Assembly (NCBI GenBank): GCA_031269405.1
Contig: JAISZE010000115.1
Span: 1 to 8,014 of the forward strand
DNA length: 8,014 bases
Reading direction: 5' to 3'
From: Treponema sp.
GTDB taxonomy: Bacteria > Spirochaetota > Spirochaetia > Treponematales > Breznakiellaceae
Part shown: positions 4,275 through 8,014 of the stretch, one piece after another
How the letters are laid out: every line of letters starts with the position of its first letter
Numbering within the stretch: position 1 is the first letter of the stretch
Made by a program: the position numbers and the translations under genes
The notes under the pieces: model-generated
The model's database searches: none
Seen by the model: only the letters and a program-made list of their open reading frames with translations
What the model was told of the DNA's origin: nothing

Positions 4275-6365
4275 ATGGTAGCAGACAAGAAACCTTCAAT
4301 ATATTACGATCGCGGAACCATAGGGTCATCTGACGAACTGGACGAATACGGGGTCTGGGTTAAGAGCGAACCCCAGGACCTGACACCCCCTGGAGCGGAA
4401 AGCGGGGAAGAGCCGGAAATTTCCGGGGAGCTTTCTGCGGCGCCTCTGGATCTGCCTGATCTGGACATTCCCGGAACCGGGGATCTTTCAGATATTGGGG
4501 ATCTGCCCGATTTTGACGCCGTTGAAGAGAATTCGCCGGATATTGAGGAAGACCTGGAAGAAAACGTTTCTGCCGTGGAAGAAGAATTCGGCGACAATAC
4601 AGAAGATTTTTCCTTTGATAACGATGCCGGCGAAATACCGGACTTCGGCATCCCTGAAGATGTTTCAACAGAGGACGAAGACAGCAGCCCGGAGGATCTG
4701 GGGTTTACAGAAATCTCCTTTGACGGCTTTACAGGAGGAGAAGCCGGCAGCCCGGAAGCCGGTTCGGGGACCGAAGCATTTGCCGACTCCCTGGATCTAT
4801 CCTTGGAAATCGTCCCTGAAGCTCCTGTGGAACTTACGGAAACGGAAACTTCTACAGAGGAGGCTCCTGAAAAAGCACCTTCCGGCAGCGCAGGTTCGGA
4901 TCTTTCCACCCAACTGCTCATGAAGATAGCCGATGAACTTTCTTCCATACGGAACGAACTGACTAGCCTGAAAAAGGATTTTGCGGGCCTCAAGACCGAA
5001 AATTCCGGCGGAAGCCAGGATCGTGGTTTCTTCAACGAAGAGGATGACGAAAAAATCGCCCTTACAGGGGACGAGATGAACAATATCCTTAATCCCCGCA
5101 GCGGCGAACCCCAGGAAGATGCAGGGGACGAACCGTCGGGCCGGGGCTTCTTTGACGAAGAAGATGACGAGACCATCTCCCTTACAGGAGACGAGCTGGA
5201 TAATATCCTTAACACCGCCAATTTTACCGAAGAAGCCGGCGCGGACGCCACCGAGACCCTTGCTGATAATTTTAACTTTGAAGAAGCCAGAGAACCTTTT
5301 CCGGAAGAAGCTCTTGAAGAAGCCATAGAAGAGGCAGATGCAACCGAAGAGATCCCAGAGGATGAAGTTCTTGAAGATATCACTGCGGATCTTGACCTGG
5401 ATATAAACCTTGAAGAACAGGACCTCGACGAGCTGGGCGGGGAGATCGACCTTGATCAAGGGATAAGCCTTGACAGCATAAGCCCGGAACCCGGAGAGGG
5501 CATCGAAGAGTCCTTCGACCCCATCGATTTGAATCTCCCTGAAGAAGAAATCTCCGGGGAAGAAAAACTCCCGGATTTTTCCGGCAATGAAGACGAAGAA
5601 CTGAGGAAACTCATGGAAGAAGGGGCCGAACCCATGACCCCTGCGCCTGAACCTGAGGATTCAAGCTACCTTGCCGAAGACCCTCTGGCCGAAGATCTCC
5701 TGAGTACCGAGCAGTTCGGCGAAGAATCCCTGGATCTTTCGGGCGCTGTTATTGAAGAACCGGATCTTTCTTCCGAAATCCAGGACAATCCTATTCAGGA
5801 GCCTTCGCTGGATGACATTTCTATCGATCTCGACATAGACGAGGACAGCCTGGGTTCTTCCCTTGAAGAGGAAAATACCGAAGAAACCGAAGAATTCAAC
5901 CTTGACGCCGGAGAGGAAATCGAGCTCCATCTGGGTGAAGAAGACGAGGAAGAGGATGTTCCCGTGTCTCCCGAACCCCTCATGGCCGAAGAGCCTCCTC
6001 TGGAGGATGCCGGTCTTGGGGCGGAAGACGATCTGGCGCTCATTCCCGAAGGTTTTGTCGTTGAAGGCGGCGATGATTCCCTTACCGGTAATTCCCTTAA
6101 GGAAGAAGAACCGTTTGCCCTCCCTGAGGAAGAACCTGATGAAGCTGTGATAGAGGAAACTACAGTAGAAGAAATCCCTGAAAAAGACAATTCCGTTTCA
6201 GAACCAGAGGGCATCCCACAGCATCTCAAACAGGAATTGAGGACAGTGCTTTCCTATATGGACCATCTCCTTGAATCCCTGCCGGACGAAAAAATTGAAG
6301 AATTTGCACGTTCAAATTACTTCGATACGTATAAAAAACTGTTCAAGGAATTAGGGCTGGTTTGA
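4275..6365 (+). CDS. Large acidic low-complexity protein with internal repeats and a conserved-looking C-terminal helical module
   Basis: A 696-residue protein dominated by Glu, Asp, Pro, Ser, Leu and Gly, with no cysteine, a single tryptophan and very few basic residues, so it is strongly negative and probably mostly disordered. There is no signal peptide or membrane segment, hence a cytoplasmic protein. Four islands are less biased: an N-terminal stretch (8-34: S-I-Y-Y-D-R-G-T-I-G ... Y-G-V-W-V-K-S-E-P-Q-D-L); a coiled coil at about 210-243 (A-D-E-L-S-S-I-R-N-E-L-T-S-L-K-K); two copies of a 24-residue motif at 250-273 and 290-313; and the last ~51 residues (646-696), a helical module with balanced charge ending F-D-T-Y-K-K-L-F-K-E-L-G-L-V. 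This layout suggests a scaffold with docking modules joined by acidic linkers. I do not recognise a function. Its stop codon is one base from the next start, so translation is coupled. Codon use resembles its neighbours, and long antisense frames across it are side effects of Glu/Asp-rich codons. Confidence 0.85.
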   Translation: MVADKKPSIYYDRGTIGSSDELDEYGVWVKSEPQDLTPPGAESGEEPEISGELSAAPLDLPDLDIPGTGDLSDIGDLPDFDAVEENSPDIEEDLEENVSAVEEEFGDNTEDFSFDNDAGEIPDFGIPEDVSTEDEDSSPEDLGFTEISFDGFTGGEAGSPEAGSGTEAFADSLDLSLEIVPEAPVELTETETSTEEAPEKAPSGSAGSDLSTQLLMKIADELSSIRNELTSLKKDFAGLKTENSGGSQDRGFFNEEDDEKIALTGDEMNNILNPRSGEPQEDAGDEPSGRGFFDEEDDETISLTGDELDNILNTANFTEEAGADATETLADNFNFEEAREPFPEEALEEAIEEADATEEIPEDEVLEDITADLDLDINLEEQDLDELGGEIDLDQGISLDSISPEPGEGIEESFDPIDLNLPEEEISGEEKLPDFSGNEDEELRKLMEEGAEPMTPAPEPEDSSYLAEDPLAEDLLSTEQFGEESLDLSGAVIEEPDLSSEIQDNPIQEPSLDDISIDLDIDEDSLGSSLEEENTEETEEFNLDAGEEIELHLGEEDEEEDVPVSPEPLMAEEPPLEDAGLGAEDDLALIPEGFVVEGGDDSLTGNSLKEEEPFALPEEEPDEAVIEETTVEEIPEKDNSVSEPEGIPQHLKQELRTVLSYMDHLLESLPDEKIEEFARSNYFDTYKKLFKELGLV
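5022..5213 (+). repeat. Two copies of a 24-residue coding repeat with a 120-base period
   Basis: Copy 1 at 5022-5093 (residues 250-273) and copy 2 at 5142-5213 (residues 290-313) match at 19 of 24 residues. The consensus is R-G-F-F-[ND]-E-E-D-D-E-x-I-x-L-T-G-D-E-x-x-N-I-L-N. The substitutions are conservative (N/D, A/S, M/L) apart from K/T. The DNA differs mainly at third codon positions, so the duplication is old and kept by selection on the protein. The linkers between copies are Pro/Gly-rich. Confidence 0.85.
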
Positions 6366-6366
6366 T

Positions 6367-7242
6367 ATGGGGCTTTTAAGCAAAGCCGCCGGTAAAGCGC
6401 CGGAAATGCCTGACGCCGCTTCAGCGTTTTCCAAACTGGACGACATGGGGAAGGCCCTACGGGACAGAATACGCAGGCTCCCGCCTAAAAAAAACAGCCC
6501 CTATATGGCCCTGAGCTTTATGAAGGCTTACAACTCCTTCCAGGCCGGCGTCTGCCTCTATCTTAACAAAGGCCAGTACATAAGTTACGCTTCAGTAGGG
6601 CTGGGTATTGAAAAAACCCGTTTTCCCCAGGATATCCTTTACGATCCCTCGCAGAGAGGGAAAAAATACTTTAACCTTGGTTCAGGGGATTCTCTGGGCT
6701 TAAAACCATTCACCACCCTTCCCCTCACAGTCTGGGCCTTCCCTTTGGACAACGGAACGCCCTGGAGCGCGGTACTGCTCCTGGGAGCTGATGAATCATC
6801 GGGGTTTAATCCCGAACCTGTTTCCCTTGTTGTAGAAAGCGTACTGGACATCATCAATCCCCAGATCGACCGGGTTATCATCCGTGAAAAACAGGATGAA
6901 GGCAGTGAAAAAGACCTCCCTGAGTCCGGCGCTTCGGTGGAAGCCAGCTTGATACAGTACCATAAAACGAACCCCGTATTCGGCGGAATCCTCGTGAATT
7001 TTCCTGAAATAATCAAAAAGGACGAAAAGGATGATTTCCTTCAAAAAGTTTCCCGTATGACTTCTCTTTTCGGCATGGTTACCGCCCTTCCTGCGGGCCG
7101 CTGCGTGGTGCTGCTTCCCCATAATATAGACAGAGCTTTGATCGCCCACCTCCTTAAAAACAGCCTAAAAACCGGAATTCTTGAGTCCTTTGACGCCAAC
7201 AGTCCCGGCGAAGCCCTTGAAATACTCAGGCCCTACCTTTAA
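6367..7242 (+). CDS. Conserved-type hypothetical protein with a possible GAF-like N-terminal half
   Basis: A 291-residue soluble protein without signal peptide or membrane segment. The ATG is one base after the TGA of the acidic protein gene (TGATATG), with AGGG 10 bases upstream, indicating translational coupling. Residues 1-50 are Ala/Lys-rich and probably helical. Residues ~55-175 alternate strands and helices (F-Q-A-G-V-C-L-Y-L-N, S-A-V-L-L-L-G, then a long helix V-S-L-V-V-E-S-V-L-D-I-I-N-P-Q-I-D-R-V), which recalls a GAF-type sensor fold. A charged linker follows (176-195). The C-terminal part (195-291) has G-G-I-L-V-N-F, G-R-C-V-V-L-L-P and I-D-R-A-L-I-A-H-L-L-K-N-S-L, which vaguely resembles an enzymatically dead GGDEF-like fold. 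I see no catalytic motif, so no enzyme activity is claimed. It is probably a partner of the neighbouring gene products. Confidence 0.75.
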   Translation: MGLLSKAAGKAPEMPDAASAFSKLDDMGKALRDRIRRLPPKKNSPYMALSFMKAYNSFQAGVCLYLNKGQYISYASVGLGIEKTRFPQDILYDPSQRGKKYFNLGSGDSLGLKPFTTLPLTVWAFPLDNGTPWSAVLLLGADESSGFNPEPVSLVVESVLDIINPQIDRVIIREKQDEGSEKDLPESGASVEASLIQYHKTNPVFGGILVNFPEIIKKDEKDDFLQKVSRMTSLFGMVTALPAGRCVVLLPHNIDRALIAHLLKNSLKTGILESFDANSPGEALEILRPYL

Positions 7243-7250
7243 CGTTCAAA

Positions 7251-8014
7251 ATGCTGCAAGGGAATAAACAGGCATTACATTCCCGGTACAACCCCCAGGG
7301 CGAAGCGGAACGCTATATCAACACTCTGACCCTGAACAGCAGCATCCGTTTTTTTATCCTTATCGAGCCTGGTTTGGGTTATCTGATACCTCCTTTGCGA
7401 AAAAAAAACAACACTGCCAGGATTATTGCCCTTTATGCCGAGGATTCCGGAAAAGAGATCCCTGCCGCAGACTGTCCCGATTCTTTTTGGTCCCCAGGGT
7501 CCGGGGTATCACTTCAGGATTTTCTTGAAAGCGAGATCCCCGATACCGGAGCCGGGGATATAAAGATCATCGAATGGCGGCCAAGCCTAGGGGTATACGG
7601 CGAAAGGTATCTCAGGCTTCTTTCGGAAACTGCAGAATTCATTAAACGCTCAGACGCCAATACCAGGACGGTCAGGCAGTTTGGCCGCAGGTGGTTCAGA
7701 AATTTTTTCAGAAACCTGGCGCTGCTTTCGGCAGCGCTCTGCCCGGTATCCTTGAAAAGCCCTCTGGCAGTTACCGGCGCGGGACCGGGCCTTGAAGAAA
7801 CAATCCCGTTCATCAAAGAGGAACAGAGGCGCAGGGGCCTCCTTGTCCTGGCGGTCTCTTCCTCAACCGGGGCCTTGCTGGCCCGGGGGGTTGAACCGGA
7901 CATGGTAATCGCCACTGACGGCGGAGGATGGGCGCTGCTTCATCTTTACGAATGTCTGCGGTACAAAAAAACGAAAAATATCTTCGCCCTTTCCCTTACC
8001 GCAGCCCTCCCGTC
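7251..8014 (+). CDS. MptE-like / Maf-type (DUF115) protein, 5' part
   Basis: The first 254 residues of a longer protein cut by the right edge. The ATG is 8 bases after the upstream stop and is the only ATG between the last in-frame stop (7218-7220) and the homologous region. It has no good Shine-Dalgarno, so coupling to the upstream gene is likely. After an N-terminal region with F-F-I-L-I-E-P-G-L-G-Y (36-46), the core contains V174-T-G-A-G-P-G-L-E-E, a Rossmann-like loop, then L-L-V-L-A-V-S-S-S-T-G-A-L-L-A-R-G and V214-E-P-D-M-V-I-A-T-D223-G-G. This loop, helix and E-P-D-x-V-x-x-x-D pattern is typical of the family shared by archaeal MptE (6-hydroxymethylpterin diphosphokinase) and motility-associated factor proteins, which in several flagellated bacteria act in flagellin glycosylation. 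A glycosyltransferase-like role is more plausible here than pterin chemistry, but that is inference. Confidence 0.8.
   Translation, partial: MLQGNKQALHSRYNPQGEAERYINTLTLNSSIRFFILIEPGLGYLIPPLRKKNNTARIIALYAEDSGKEIPAADCPDSFWSPGSGVSLQDFLESEIPDTGAGDIKIIEWRPSLGVYGERYLRLLSETAEFIKRSDANTRTVRQFGRRWFRNFFRNLALLSAALCPVSLKSPLAVTGAGPGLEETIPFIKEEQRRRGLLVLAVSSSTGALLARGVEPDMVIATDGGGWALLHLYECLRYKKTKNIFALSLTAALP

Noticed and set aside
5022..5213. Possible CRISPR-like or DNA-level tandem repeat
   Set aside because: Only two copies exist, they differ at many third codon positions and the reading frame stays open, so this is a protein repeat.
4304..5383. Long minus-strand open frame (359 codons, Ser-rich) opposite the acidic protein gene
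   Set aside because: It is the complement of repeated Glu/Asp/Ser/Pro codons, which rarely give stops in that frame. Its product is a Ser-rich string with no domain, and there is no suitable ribosome binding site. The + strand gene has strong start signals and ordered motifs.
4797..5459. Second minus-strand open frame (220 codons) over the same gene
   Set aside because: Same cause. Its Phe/Lys/Val-rich product simply mirrors the acidic codons, including the repeat at 5022-5213, which appears as an antisense repeat.

Overview
The window looks like chromosomal DNA from a spirochaete, most likely a Treponema-type organism of fairly high GC content (roughly 50-55% by eye, as in termite-gut treponemes). 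This rests on the gene set: a spirochaete-style lipoprotein signal, an FtsB-like protein, and a three-gene operon whose first product is a very acidic, low-complexity protein of a kind I associate with treponemes. The genus is inference, since no rRNA or other phylogenetic marker is present. I see no insertion sequence, prophage, tRNA or CRISPR array. Genes are tightly packed, and the longest non-coding stretch is 236 bases.

Left part (1-3610, + strand). The window opens inside an Rsm22-type methyltransferase gene whose start lies off the left edge. Then come a VanY-type D,D-carboxypeptidase lipoprotein for periplasmic peptidoglycan trimming and a 615-residue, apparently cytoplasmic protein resembling six-hairpin (alpha/alpha toroid) glycosidases. 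A clear hairpin with a T-tract ends this group.

Middle (3598-4274). A short minus-strand gene converges on that terminator. It encodes an FtsB/DivIC-like division protein with an unusual second membrane segment at its C-terminus. Its 5' side faces a 236-base AT-rich divergent promoter region holding a perfect 12-bp palindrome, a larger inverted repeat and a possible six-codon leader ORF.

Right part (4275-8014, + strand). Three genes follow with gaps of 1 and 8 bases, so they are almost certainly co-transcribed. They encode (1) a 696-residue, cysteine-free, extremely acidic protein with an N-terminal island, a coiled coil, two copies of a 24-residue motif 40 residues apart and an ordered C-terminal helical module; (2) a 291-residue protein with a possible GAF-like N-terminal half; and (3) the first 254 residues of an MptE-like/Maf-type (DUF115) protein, which runs off the right edge. 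Maf proteins are linked to flagellin glycosylation in other bacteria. The operon may therefore be an acidic scaffold plus sensor working with a glycosyltransferase-like enzyme. This is the most interesting part of the window and also the least certain.
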